Origin: Deltaproteobacteria bacterium
Lineage (GTDB): Bacteria; Desulfobacterota; Desulfuromonadia; Geobacterales; Pseudopelobacteraceae
Direction of reading: 5' to 3'
Assembly: GCA_021780495.1 (NCBI GenBank)
Contig: JAJXYO010000026.1
Coordinates: 62,001 to 126,000 of the forward strand
Length of the DNA: 64,000 nucleotides
Part shown: piece by piece, positions 55,055-63,816 of the stretch
Numbering within the stretch: position 1 is the first letter of the stretch
Layout: every line of letters begins with the position of its first letter
Program-made: the position numbers and the translations under genes
Notes under the pieces: model-generated
Database searches by the model: none
What the model was told of the DNA's origin: nothing
What the model saw: only the letters and a program-made list of their open reading frames with translations

Positions 55055-55348
55055 ATGACAGTGCGCATAGACAGTACAGCAGGTCATGAGGAAGACGTCT
55101 GGACCATTTCCGGTTTGGAAGAGAATATTGACTCATTGTTGCTCTCACTGAAGCAGATTGAAAACCGCGGGACACGGGTTGTTACTATTGACTGCGGACA
55201 AATAGATGATGGCGACACAAGCAGATTGCAGCTTCTCAATGTCTGGATGCTGTGTGCCAGACTCAGGGGGTTCGAACCGAAACTAGTGAATCTGAGTGAC
55301 AGCTTGAAACAGACAATCCAAAATCTGGAGCTGAAGCACTGTGTTTAA
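55055..55348 (+). CDS. STAS-domain protein
   Basis: A 97-residue single-domain protein resembling anti-sigma antagonists or MlaB-like STAS: strand VWTISGL, helix NIDSLLLSLKQI, strand RVVTIDCGQI, then DDGDTSRLQLLNVWML, where Asp-Thr-Ser is the usual place of the phosphorylated Ser/Thr, and a last helix LSDSLKQTIQNL. It would act as a switch protein in a partner-binding role. GGAGG 9 bases ahead of the ATG is strong. No kinase or phosphatase partner is adjacent. Confidence 0.68.
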   Translation: MTVRIDSTAGHEEDVWTISGLEENIDSLLLSLKQIENRGTRVVTIDCGQIDDGDTSRLQLLNVWMLCARLRGFEPKLVNLSDSLKQTIQNLELKHCV

Positions 55349-55513
55349 CCAAGGCGGACTTGAACGATTTCAGGTCACGCGATAGAGGTCGGTCAGACTC
55401 GAATAATGACCGGTCGATGGGACCGGTGTTGCAGGGATAAAGAATAGCCGGGCAACAGTCCCGGAACAGTCAGGACAATACAACGGAAACCGTCCGTTTG
55501 GAGCGATGTCATC

Positions 55514-56524
55514 ATGAAACGCACTACATCTGGAGACAGTGACCACAATCAGCTGCGCTTGCGCCTGGAGTCTGAAAAGGCATCAGCACTTTTTTTGGGG
55601 CTGCCCACTTCAACGTATCAGGGAGGCATGCGAGCAATCGGTGTCGTCATCGAAAGTCTGCTGAAATGCAGCGGGTTCCATGATAGAGGCCGCAGCAATT
55701 GCAGCGATTACCGGTTGGAACAGAACGATGTCTATCTGCCGGATCTGCCTCGCGGCTTCGATGGGTATACCATCCTGCACCTGTCGGACTTGCACGCTGA
55801 TGGTCTTGTTGATGGAGGTGAAGGCATCATACGCATTGTAGAGGCTACGCCTTGTGATCTCGCGGTATTGACCGGCGACTTCAGTTACAAGGAAGCGGAT
55901 GTTTATTATGAACCCTGCCTTGAGTCGCTGGCGCCGATCATCCGCACAATTTCGGCTCGGGATGGAATCTTCGGTGTTCTTGGAAATCACGATCTTCTGG
56001 AGATGGTGCCGGCATTGGAGCGGATGGGGGTGCAGATGTTGCTGAATGATGCGGCCCAGCTGCAGCGTGGCACCTCTGAAATCATGTTAGCCGGAGTTGA
56101 CGACCCACATTCCTATGAATGCCATGACCTGCGGAAAGCACTTTCTGCGGTAGGCCCCGATCAGTTCGCAATCCTGCTGTCTCATTCGCCGGAGATTGCA
56201 GCGGAAGCTTCCCGTTGCGGAGTTGATTTTTACCTGTGTGGGCACACGCATGGTGGCCAGGTTTGTCTGCCGGGAGGAATAGCGCTGTTTGCCAATGCTT
56301 CCTGTAACCGTCAATTTGTGTCCGGAAGATGGAGGTGTGGCGACATGCAGGGGTACACCAGCAGGGGGACCGGGTTTTCGTGCGCAGCCGCCCGATTTTT
56401 CTGTCCGCCGGAGATTACGCTGCATACGCTCCACTCCGGAAGCTTACCGGCCGAATTATGCAAAATTGCGGACGAACACGGTGACCGCTGGCGCAACATT
56501 GCCGGGCATGCTGTCTTTGCGTAA
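55514..56524 (+). CDS. Calcineurin-like metallophosphoesterase (YkuE-like)
   Basis: A 336-residue enzyme. The five metal motifs appear in order: HLSDLHAD near 88, LTGDFSY near 120, GNHDLLE near 155, LLSHSPE near 222 and CGHTHGGQ near 242. This is the layout of YkuE/LpxH-type phosphoesterases. The first 70 residues are poorly conserved-looking and lack an obvious membrane span, unlike many relatives. The ribosome site is weak (GGAGCG). Substrate unknown. It stands between the STAS gene and a terminator-like hairpin. Confidence 0.88.
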   Translation: MKRTTSGDSDHNQLRLRLESEKASALFLGLPTSTYQGGMRAIGVVIESLLKCSGFHDRGRSNCSDYRLEQNDVYLPDLPRGFDGYTILHLSDLHADGLVDGGEGIIRIVEATPCDLAVLTGDFSYKEADVYYEPCLESLAPIIRTISARDGIFGVLGNHDLLEMVPALERMGVQMLLNDAAQLQRGTSEIMLAGVDDPHSYECHDLRKALSAVGPDQFAILLSHSPEIAAEASRCGVDFYLCGHTHGGQVCLPGGIALFANASCNRQFVSGRWRCGDMQGYTSRGTGFSCAAARFFCPPEITLHTLHSGSLPAELCKIADEHGDRWRNIAGHAVFA

Positions 56525-56551
56525 TGGGCGCAACCCGCTAAATTTTACGCC

Positions 56552-56596
56552 AGGCGGAGCAGTATATCTGTGTATGGCAGTGCCATCCGCCTTTAT
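56552..56596 (+). terminator. Terminator-like hairpin
   Basis: AGGCGGA (56552-56558) pairs with TCCGCCT (56586-56592), followed by TTATT. The 27-base loop contains a second short pairing (TGG/CCA). Confidence 0.55.
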
Positions 56597-56612
56597 TGTA
56601 TGTTCCACCCGG

Positions 56613-56640
56613 TTGATTTACAGCGAAACCCTGCTATGCT
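56613..56640 (+). promoter_or_regulatory. Sigma-70 promoter of the cold-shock gene
   Basis: TTGATT (56613-56618) and TATGCT (56635-56640) are 16 bases apart. A start near 56647 gives a leader of about 42 bases. Confidence 0.55.
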
Positions 56641-56688
56641 TTGTTAAGCCAAACATCTGGCCGAGTCCACAATCTAAGGAGAATAACA

Positions 56689-56892
56689 ATGGCAACAGGA
56701 ACGGTGAAGTGGTTCAACGACAGCAAAGGATTCGGATTTATTGAACAAGATGACGGCAGTGGAGACGTGTTTGTCCACTTTTCTGCAATTGCCGGTGACG
56801 GATTCAAATCACTCGTTGAGGGTGACAAGGTAACGTTCAATGTTGTCAAAGGCCCGAAAGGCCTTCAGGCGGAAAATGTCCAGAAAGCATAA
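56689..56892 (+). CDS. Cold-shock domain protein
   Basis: A 67-residue nucleic-acid-binding protein with both RNP motifs: KGFGFIEQ at residues 13-20 and VFVHFSAI at 27-34. It starts TGTVKWFND, the classic beginning. It would act as an RNA chaperone. AAGGAG about 8 bases ahead of ATG 56689 is strong, and a separate promoter precedes it. The frame open to 56641 is not part of it. Confidence 0.95.
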   Translation: MATGTVKWFNDSKGFGFIEQDDGSGDVFVHFSAIAGDGFKSLVEGDKVTFNVVKGPKGLQAENVQKA

Positions 56893-56977
56893 GTATATTC
56901 CGGACTGCGAGATTCCAATCGCCCCGAACAGTGGCTCGAACATGGGGTGATTGGGTCTTCGCAACAGGGCTCATACT

Positions 56978-58255
56978 ATGAATAACCAAGGATCAAGCAC
57001 GTGCGCCTGGCCGCATCCTGGCAGGAACGGTAACGCACACAGTAGCGACAGGGTCTATGCTGTTGATAGATGGCTGGTACATATGTTTCTGCATGCCCTC
57101 GGTGATCCGGCCTTGCAGGTGTGTTTGTGGGATGGGAAGGAAATCCCGCTGGCCGGATCCCGTCCCGGACTCGGCATGGTGATTCATGACCGGGCTGCTC
57201 TCTGGCGCCTTCTGACCAATCCGCTTCTCCATTTCGGTGACGATTACAGCGCCGGACGGATTGAGATTGAAGGGGAGTTGGTCTCGTTCTTAGAAACCGT
57301 CTACCGGGCAATGGCTGGATCACCAAAGTTTCGACGAGTTTCCGATCCATCCGCCTATCGGCGTAATCAGCCACATCTTAACTCTATCGCCGGATCGCGA
57401 CAGAACATCCATCATCACTACGATATCGGCAACGATTTTTACCAGTTGTGGCTTGACGCGAACATGCAGTATACCTGCGCCTATTTTCCAGATCCTGCGG
57501 CCTCGCTTGAAGAGGCTCAAGTCGCCAAGATGGATCTGGTCTGCCGCAAGCTTCGCCTGCAGCCGGGACAGACGGTGGTTGAGGCCGGCTGCGGTTGGGG
57601 GGCGTTGGCACGTCACATGGCCAAACGCTATGGCGTCACGGTTCGGGCCTACAATATCTCGCACGAGCAGATCGTTCATGCCCGCCAGCGCTCAAAAGCA
57701 GAAGGGCTGGAGGGCCAGGTCGAATATATCGAGGACGATTATCGCACGATCAAAGGATACTACGACGTGTTTGTTTCGGTGGGTATGCTGGAACACGTCG
57801 GGCCCGACCATTATCAGGAGCTGGGCGCGGTGATCGATCGCTGCCTGAAAGAGCAGGGGACCGGCCTGATCCACACGATCGGTCAAAACAGCGCAACACC
57901 CATGAGCCCCTGGTTTCTGCAACGAATTTTCCCCGGCAGCTATCCACCAACCATCAGGGAGATGATGGCGCTTTTCGAACCCAGTGAGTTCACTGTTCTG
58001 GATGTGGAAAACTTGCGACTGCACTATGCCAAAACGTGTGAGCACTGGCTCGAACGCTTTGAGCAGAACTTGAACCGGGTGCGGGAAATGTTCGATGAGC
58101 GCTTTATCCGGGCCTGGCGGTTGTACCTTTCAGGTTGTGTCGCCAATTTCAGTATCGGCAGCCTTCAGCTGTTCCAGGTCGTCTTCTCTCGCTCCACCAA
58201 CAATCAGGTGCCCTGGACCCGGGACCACCTGATGGTCTCCACCGGTAAGTCCTGA
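56978..58255 (+). CDS. cfa: Cyclopropane-fatty-acyl-phospholipid synthase family
   Basis: A 425-residue SAM-dependent enzyme. The N-terminal 130 residues are the lipid-binding part; SAM binding is at VVEAGCGWGALARHMAKRYG near 200, preceded by HYDIGNDFYQLWLD and MQYTCAYF, and followed by SVGMLEHVG near 272, all typical of Cfa. It methylenates double bonds of membrane lipids. ATG 56978 is taken; TTG 56951 is also open, and neither has a strong ribosome site. The stop overlaps the next start (TGATG), so the flavoprotein is coupled, suggesting a joint lipid-modification step. Confidence 0.9.
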   Translation: MNNQGSSTCAWPHPGRNGNAHSSDRVYAVDRWLVHMFLHALGDPALQVCLWDGKEIPLAGSRPGLGMVIHDRAALWRLLTNPLLHFGDDYSAGRIEIEGELVSFLETVYRAMAGSPKFRRVSDPSAYRRNQPHLNSIAGSRQNIHHHYDIGNDFYQLWLDANMQYTCAYFPDPAASLEEAQVAKMDLVCRKLRLQPGQTVVEAGCGWGALARHMAKRYGVTVRAYNISHEQIVHARQRSKAEGLEGQVEYIEDDYRTIKGYYDVFVSVGMLEHVGPDHYQELGAVIDRCLKEQGTGLIHTIGQNSATPMSPWFLQRIFPGSYPPTIREMMALFEPSEFTVLDVENLRLHYAKTCEHWLERFEQNLNRVREMFDERFIRAWRLYLSGCVANFSIGSLQLFQVVFSRSTNNQVPWTRDHLMVSTGKS

Positions 58256-59382
58256 TGGAAAGCTGTGATGTTCTCGTTGCCGGAGGCGGCCCGGCAGGTT
58301 CAACCTGCGCCGGACGCTTGCAGCAGGCGGGGCTTGATGTGCTGCTGCTGGACTCGCAGATCTTCCCGCGGCAGAAACCGTGTGCCGGCTGGATAACGCC
58401 GCCGGTGTTTGATGCGTTGGCACTGGATGCCGATACCTACCGCCAGGGCAGGGTGCTCCAGGATATCGAGAATTTTCGAACCGGCATCATTGGCGGGGCT
58501 CCGGTCGTAACCCGCTATGGTACTACGGTCAGCTACGGCATCCGGCGCTGCGAGTTTGATCATTACCTGTTGCAGCGCTGTTGCGTGCGCCGGTCGCTGG
58601 GAGAACCGGTGACGACGATGGTGCGCCATGATAGCGGCTGGATCGTGAATGGGCGCATCAGGACCCGGCTTCTGGTCGGGGCGGGAGGACACTTTTGCCC
58701 GGTGGCGCGACTGTTGGGGGCACGGATCGGCAGAGAGGCGGCTGTTGCCGCTCAGGTAGCCGAGTTTGCCCTGAGTCCGGCAGAGGAGAACATGAGTAGT
58801 GTCCCGGCGGATACGCCGGCATTGTTTTTCTGCCGGGATATGAAGGGCTACGGATGGCTGTTCCGGAAAGGGAACTATATCAATGTCGGCCTGGGACGTA
58901 TGGACACGACACATCTTGTTCAGCATACCCGTGAATTTTGCACATTTCTGCAGCACCATGGGTACCTGTCAGCCGATCTCGACGGCCGCTTCCAGGGGCA
59001 TGCCTATCGTGTATATCAAGGGCAGGGCGGGCGAAACTGTATCGGGGATGGTGCGCTGCTGATCGGTGATGCCGCCGGAGTCGCCCATTCACACAGCGGT
59101 GAAGGGATCCTGCCCGCCATTGAGTCGGCCATGATGGCTGCAGATACCATCGTGTCAGCCAAGGGCGATTACCGGCGGGAAAAGCTGAAACCATATGCGG
59201 ACAGCCTGACCGGCCGCTATGGTGCCGGAAGCGAAAAGGTCACACCATTACACGTCCCCTCGCTGTTTTTGAGAATGCTCGGTGCCAGGCTGCTCTCCAG
59301 CAAGGGTTTTACCCGCCATATCGTGTTGAACCGCTGGTTTCTGCACGCCAATCAGAACATGCTGAATTCGAAACAACACTAA
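58255..59382 (+). CDS. FAD-dependent oxidoreductase, geranylgeranyl-reductase-like
   Basis: A 375-residue flavoprotein. The dinucleotide fold is VLVAGGGPAGSTCAGRL at residues 5-21, and the second FAD motif is LIGDAAGVAHSHSGEGILPA near 275, as in geranylgeranyl reductase and related FAD reductases. The Cys in KPCAGW near 43 is also usual. Its start overlaps the cyclopropane synthase stop by one base. It may saturate or otherwise change a lipid chain; this is inferred from context. Confidence 0.85.
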   Translation: MESCDVLVAGGGPAGSTCAGRLQQAGLDVLLLDSQIFPRQKPCAGWITPPVFDALALDADTYRQGRVLQDIENFRTGIIGGAPVVTRYGTTVSYGIRRCEFDHYLLQRCCVRRSLGEPVTTMVRHDSGWIVNGRIRTRLLVGAGGHFCPVARLLGARIGREAAVAAQVAEFALSPAEENMSSVPADTPALFFCRDMKGYGWLFRKGNYINVGLGRMDTTHLVQHTREFCTFLQHHGYLSADLDGRFQGHAYRVYQGQGGRNCIGDGALLIGDAAGVAHSHSGEGILPAIESAMMAADTIVSAKGDYRREKLKPYADSLTGRYGAGSEKVTPLHVPSLFLRMLGARLLSSKGFTRHIVLNRWFLHANQNMLNSKQH

Positions 59383-59512
59383 AACCCGCGTAAGGAATGT
59401 CAGGCCGGTAACAGATAGAGCGCACTCCAGGACTGATAAAAGACCCCCGTTTTCAGCCGCAATTCCGGCAATCACGCCATGAAGCGCCTCGCCGCCCGGC
59501 TGGGACGGCTTG

Positions 59513-60172
59513 TTACCATCCCGCTGACCCGATCAGGGGCACAAAGCGGACACCGCAGAGTTGTTTGCTGCGATAGTCGCGCTCGGACACCCGGCGAACC
59601 AGGGCCAGCAGCTGTTCATCGGCGGATTGGCCGACAGGGATGACCAGGCGCCCTCCAATCGCGAGCTGTTCAAGCAGGGGCTGCGGCACGTTTGGAGCCC
59701 CGGCGGTGACAACGATGGCATCGTAGGGCGCATGCTCAGGCCAGCCGAGGGTGCCGTCACCTTCATGAACAACAACATTCGTGTAGCCGAGCAGTTCCAG
59801 GCGCTTCCTGGCGCTATGCGCCAATCCGCTCAACCGCTCAACCGAGTAGACATTTGTTACTATCCTGCTCAGCACGGCAGCGGCGTAACCGGATCCGGTG
59901 CCGATCTCCAGTACCTGATCCGCTGCATCCAATTCCAGCGCTTCGATCATGTATGCCACAATATAGGGCTGTGAGATGGTTTGCCGCTCGTCAATGGGAA
60001 GCGGGTGGTCACCGTAGGCATCTTCCCGGAACCGCTCGTCGATAAACTCCTCGCGCGGTACCTCACGCATGGCGTTCAGGACCGCTTGATCCCGGATGCC
60101 TCGACCCAGCAGATGCTCCCGGATCATGACGTCGCGCTGGCGATCGAGTGCCTTCATAGCGGCCGGCTTCAC
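59513..60172 (-). CDS. pcm: Protein-L-isoaspartate O-methyltransferase
   Basis: A 219-residue SAM methyltransferase that repairs isoaspartyl residues in damaged proteins. VLEIGTGSGYAAAVL near 85 is the SAM motif, preceded by PREEFIDE and ERQTISQPYIVA, all hallmarks of Pcm. The start is GTG 60172, which overlaps the stop of the radical SAM gene (GTGA) and has GGAG 7 bases ahead; ATG 60157 is an alternative. The flanking 59383-59512 shows no clear terminator. Confidence 0.93.
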   Translation of the reverse strand: MKPAAMKALDRQRDVMIREHLLGRGIRDQAVLNAMREVPREEFIDERFREDAYGDHPLPIDERQTISQPYIVAYMIEALELDAADQVLEIGTGSGYAAAVLSRIVTNVYSVERLSGLAHSARKRLELLGYTNVVVHEGDGTLGWPEHAPYDAIVVTAGAPNVPQPLLEQLAIGGRLVIPVGQSADEQLLALVRRVSERDYRSKQLCGVRFVPLIGSAGW

Positions 60173-61179
60173 AACCCGACTCCGGCTATGGCGGCACCGC
60201 AGTCGGGGCAGGCGCCGTTGCGAAGCCTGTCAGACTCAATGAGGTAACCATAACGTTTGATCAGCACGTTCGAGCAGGATGGGCAGCAGGTGTTCTCGCC
60301 ACCTTCGCCGGGCACGTTGCCCTCATAGACGTAGCGAAGTCCGGCGGCGAGACCGATCTCGCGGGCCCTGCGCAGGGTGGCTAGCGGTGTCCGGGGGCGG
60401 TCGGTCAATTTGAAGGTAGGATAGAATTGGCTCACGTGCCAGGGGGTATCGAGTCCCAGGTTGGTGGCTATGAACTCGGCTATGCCGCGCAGCTCGGTCT
60501 CCGAGTCGTTGAGTCCGGGGATGATCAGGGTGGTAAGTTCGAGCCAGATCCCCTGCCTGTGATATTCGACAATCGAATCGAGCACCTCGGAAAGCCGGGC
60601 GTGCACCACATCACGATAGAAATCCTCGGAAAAACCTTTCAGGTCGATATTGGCAGCATCCAGAAAAGGGGCGATGCTTGCCAGGGCCTCCTTGCTGATG
60701 TAGCCGTTGGTGACAAAAATGTTCTTCAACCCCGCATTCCGGGCCAGTCGGGCGGTGTCGTAGGCAAACTCGTAGAAGATCGTCGGTTCGGTGTAGGTAT
60801 AGGAGATAGAGTGGCAGTCGTTGTCCAGGGCCCGTTGCACAACCTCCTGTGGCGTCTGCTCGTTGCCCGGGATGGGGGCATTGCGATCCACCTGGGAGAT
60901 GCTGTAGTTCTGACAGTGGCTGCAGCGGAAATTGCATCCGACCGTGGCGATGGAATATGACCTGCTGCCCGGCATGACATGGAAGAGTGGTTTCTTTTCG
61001 ATGGGATCGACATGCTCGGCGCAGAGTTTACCGTAAACCAGGCTGTAAAGGGTGCCGCCACGATTTTCGCGGACCGCACAGATGCCGCGCTCACCTTCGC
61101 CGATCAGGCAGCGGAAACGACAGAGGCCGCACCGCACGCGTCTGTCGCTTTCCCGTTCGTAAAACAGGGCTTCTTTCAT
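60169..61179 (-). CDS. amrS: Radical SAM enzyme of the AmmeMemoRadiSam system
   Basis: A 336-residue enzyme. CGLCRFRCLIGEGERGICAVRENR at the N-terminus, VGCNFRCSHCQNYSIS near 87 with Cys-x3-Cys-x2-Cys, TYTEPTIF near 130 and FVTNGY near 158 are family marks. Two CxxC pairs at the C-terminus (CCPSC, CPDC) suggest a Zn site. The companion Memo and AMMECR1 domains are not in this window. ATG 61179 has AGGAG 7 bases ahead and is preferred to the longer frame. It is coupled to pcm by the overlapping stop. Its substrate is not known here. Confidence 0.9.
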   Translation of the reverse strand: MKEALFYERESDRRVRCGLCRFRCLIGEGERGICAVRENRGGTLYSLVYGKLCAEHVDPIEKKPLFHVMPGSRSYSIATVGCNFRCSHCQNYSISQVDRNAPIPGNEQTPQEVVQRALDNDCHSISYTYTEPTIFYEFAYDTARLARNAGLKNIFVTNGYISKEALASIAPFLDAANIDLKGFSEDFYRDVVHARLSEVLDSIVEYHRQGIWLELTTLIIPGLNDSETELRGIAEFIATNLGLDTPWHVSQFYPTFKLTDRPRTPLATLRRAREIGLAAGLRYVYEGNVPGEGGENTCCPSCSNVLIKRYGYLIESDRLRNGACPDCGAAIAGVGL

Positions 61180-61421
61180 GGTGTTCTCCTGCTGCTGGTG
61201 TGTAATCATCCATAGATGCCCTACACCGGAGTGACAGAGAATTTCAGCGGGTTACTGCAGGATGTCAATGGTTCATATGTGCCCTGCCAGGCATCTCTCC
61301 GGTTAATTTATTTGTAATGGAGTTCATCAGATTAGTCCATGCGAATTGTGCTGCAGGCAGATGGTCTGGTCATGCGCACTTTGATTGCTCCCAGCAAAAT
61401 TTGTTTTCGATCAGCGGCCGC

Positions 61422-62456
61422 TTACGGAATACAACGCACGATATGTGGCCCCAGAAAATTCGTTACCATCAATGGCAGGCGCTGCCAGGCCTGAATTGCA
61501 AAGCGGTACTTGGGATTTTTGGTATTAACCTCAGGCAGGCCACCGCCCTCGCGCAGCAGGTACTGCCAATAGAGCGGCACCGACCTCACCCCCCACTGCT
61601 TCTTGAAATTGTATGTCCCTTCACCCGGTGTGGAGCGGCCAAAGTCAAATGTACGGAACCCGCCATCGATAGCGAAGCGGATGGCTTCCCAATACAGCAG
61701 GTTGTTGGGGCACAGCAGCCGGAAATTCCTGAGGGAGGAAGCCCAGGGGACTTCGAGTGCATCCTTGTACCAGGTCAAAAGAGCCGAAGCAATGGTTCTG
61801 CCATCATGCGTTACCGAGATGATTCGAGTTGTCTCGGGGAATTCTTCCAGAACATTGCGGAAAAAATTTCTGCCGTACACCGGTGTCCCAAGATCGTGCA
61901 TGTTCTGACAAAAGACCTCGTAAAACCCATCCAGCAACTCCAACCGGCCGGTGACCGTCTCCAGACCGTTTTTAACCGCCTTGCGAACCTGGTTGCGAAC
62001 CTTGGTGTCAAGGCTGCTCCACTGCCCTTCCTCAGTCGGCTTCAGATCCAGGATCATGGTGACCTTGTGCTGCTTTGTCTCGACAACCTCTTGGCACATC
62101 CTGAGGTGACGGAATTCAATATGATCCACACCTGTGCCCGAGAGCATTTTTCTTGATGCACTCAATAACATGACAGCGGCTGAATCTTCCGTTGTCAACA
62201 AGCCGCCGTAGTTGAAAAACGGGAGCGAGACCAGGAAGCTGCCGAACAACCAGCTTTTCATCTGCACAAAGGGCAGGATGCCGCAAATTTCATTGTGGCG
62301 GTTGGTGGCAGCCAGATACATGGTTCTGTGACCAAAGCTTTTTTCTACGACTTTACGCCAGCCATACTGATGATAGTTTGTGCTGTCCTTATGGGATGTC
62401 ACAAATGCATCCCAGGCGTTGCCGTTCTCGTTATATAGATGCGTCGTAATCTCCAT
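61422..62456 (-). CDS. FemAB-like protein, XrtA/PEP-CTERM-associated
   Basis: A 344-residue protein with two GNAT-like halves. Features include NYHQYGWRKVVEKSFGH near 27, LPFFNYGGLL near 80, LDTKVRNQVRKAVKNGL near 150, FDFGRSTPGEGTYNFKKQWG near 290. FemAB proteins move aminoacyl groups in peptidoglycan synthesis; this subgroup occurs with exosortase systems, so it may aminoacylate or otherwise modify a surface glycan. It lies over 9 kb from the last polysaccharide gene (51433) and reads the other way. AGAGAGG ahead of ATG 62456 supports the start. Confidence 0.86.
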   Translation of the reverse strand: MEITTHLYNENGNAWDAFVTSHKDSTNYHQYGWRKVVEKSFGHRTMYLAATNRHNEICGILPFVQMKSWLFGSFLVSLPFFNYGGLLTTEDSAAVMLLSASRKMLSGTGVDHIEFRHLRMCQEVVETKQHKVTMILDLKPTEEGQWSSLDTKVRNQVRKAVKNGLETVTGRLELLDGFYEVFCQNMHDLGTPVYGRNFFRNVLEEFPETTRIISVTHDGRTIASALLTWYKDALEVPWASSLRNFRLLCPNNLLYWEAIRFAIDGGFRTFDFGRSTPGEGTYNFKKQWGVRSVPLYWQYLLREGGGLPEVNTKNPKYRFAIQAWQRLPLMVTNFLGPHIVRCIP

Positions 62457-62848
62457 GAGGTTCGACCTCTCTCGACTGCGGAATCGGACGTCTGAAATCA
62501 GTTTGCAGCTACGTAGTGCAAATCAGGATGTGTGCCATAATAAATATATAGCGGTAACAATATGTTATGAAAAAACGCTTGAAAGCACTATGTTAAGACT
62601 CAACCTGCCGGGAGGCGTTAGAACGGGTTAAATACTATGACAGCACATGTAATTGAGCATTGTTAAAATAATTAACCCTGTTACAAGTTATCGTGCCCGG
62701 GTTAGCGTATCAATATGAAGGTGTGGTGCTTGACTACCGAAGAAAGCGTGGTAAGAAGAGCCTGGACGTGTATCGTCCGGGCCGGGCGCTGTCATGTTCG
62801 CTGTGGATAAGACCGTAGCTGCCGGATTGATTTCAAAGGAGAGTCGTT
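62457..62848. other. Intergenic gap with small hairpins
   Basis: Divergent spacer with no coding frame. CCTGGACG (62761-62768) pairs with CGTCCGGG (62774-62781), including one wobble, before the small HTH gene. No -10/-35 pair stands out. Confidence 0.4.
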
Positions 62849-63031
62849 ATGACATTGGGCATTACATGGTGCGGAATAGAAGAGGCTGCTGCAAAATACA
62901 GTCTGGACGTGTCGTTGATCCTGAAATGGGTCGAGGAAGGTGTGGTCCGGGCCGAGCAGGTTGGTAAGCGGGTAGTGCGGGTACATGTCGATGATCTTGA
63001 ACTCAAGATGCAGGAGAGGTCAGGGTTCTGA
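62849..63031 (+). CDS. Small helix-turn-helix protein
   Basis: A 60-residue protein: ITWCGIEEAAAKYSLDVSLIL then EGVVRAEQVGKRVVRVHVDDL. The spacing is that of a MerR/excisionase-type winged helix (helix, turn, helix and a beta wing). AAAGGAG 8 bases before the ATG strongly supports it, although it is too short for most gene finders. Conserved small proteins of this type occur in Geobacter, but its target is unknown. It stands alone, about 180 bases before the DUF302 gene. Confidence 0.7.
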   Translation: MTLGITWCGIEEAAAKYSLDVSLILKWVEEGVVRAEQVGKRVVRVHVDDLELKMQERSGF

Positions 63032-63211
63032 ACTCGTACGCATTCCGAGCCGCTGAAGCCGGGCCCGGGAGCGGGCTCGTTCTCAGCCGGTCTCTCTGCC
63101 CCGGCACGTTTGGTTTCGTCGATACGACGATGCCGTCCATCGGAAACGAAGGGGAACGTGAAACCGATCACCTTCAACCCATTGAGATAAAATGTAGAAA
63201 GGAGATGGACC

Positions 63212-63598
63212 ATGTCATACTACTTCAGCAAAAAGCTGCAGGTGACCTTCGCTAAAGCCGTATCGAGAGTAATCGAAGAATTGAGACTGGAAGGGTTTGG
63301 GATTCTCACCGAAATCGATGTTACGGAAACATTGAAAAGGAAATTGAATGTGGATTTCCCGAATTACACCATCCTTGGGGCCTGCAACCCGCCCTTTGCC
63401 TACAAGGCATTACAGGCAGAACCCAACATAGGCCTGATGCTGCCCTGCAATGTCATTGTCCGGGAATTGGAAGAGGGCGTAATCGAGGTTGCTGCCGTGG
63501 ACCCGCTGGCTTCCATGCAGGCGATTCACAACAACGAGCTGCAGGGTATCGCCGAAGAAATACAGTTAAAACTCAAGAACGTGATTGAACGCTTGTAA
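63212..63598 (+). CDS. DUF302 family protein
   Basis: A 128-residue protein with the DUF302 pattern: FAKAVSRVIEELRLEGFGILTEIDV, then YTILGACNPPFAYKAL and GLMLPCNVIVRELEEGVIEVAAVDP. The C in GACNP and LPCN are common in the family. Function is unknown, although some members are linked to stress or metals. AAAGGAG is about 7 bases before the ATG. It is followed by the palindromic repeat at 63636. Confidence 0.87.
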   Translation: MSYYFSKKLQVTFAKAVSRVIEELRLEGFGILTEIDVTETLKRKLNVDFPNYTILGACNPPFAYKALQAEPNIGLMLPCNVIVRELEEGVIEVAAVDPLASMQAIHNNELQGIAEEIQLKLKNVIERL

Positions 63599-63635
63599 TT
63601 CACTTTTGCAATCAGGATGGCATTTATTCCAGGAG

Positions 63636-63668
63636 AAACCTCCGAGGTTTCAAAAACCTCGGAGGTTT
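63636..63668. repeat. REP-like palindromic repeat
   Basis: AAACCTCCGAGGTTT (63636-63650) is perfectly inverted as AAACCTCGGAGGTTT (63654-63668), with a 3-base loop. No T run follows. Similar AACCTCCGAGGTTT palindromes are found dispersed in many genomes; here only one is seen. Confidence 0.65.
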
Positions 63669-63816
63669 GAAACGGTCAACTTGCAAGCAACTTGGAATAA
63701 GGTGTGCAACATGCACGGGATGCGGGCATATGAGCTCATCTGAGGCCGATGGGATTATGAACCGTATTGCACTCGTCTGGTATCTACAGTAATGCGATTT
63801 TCCCGAGAGGAACTAC

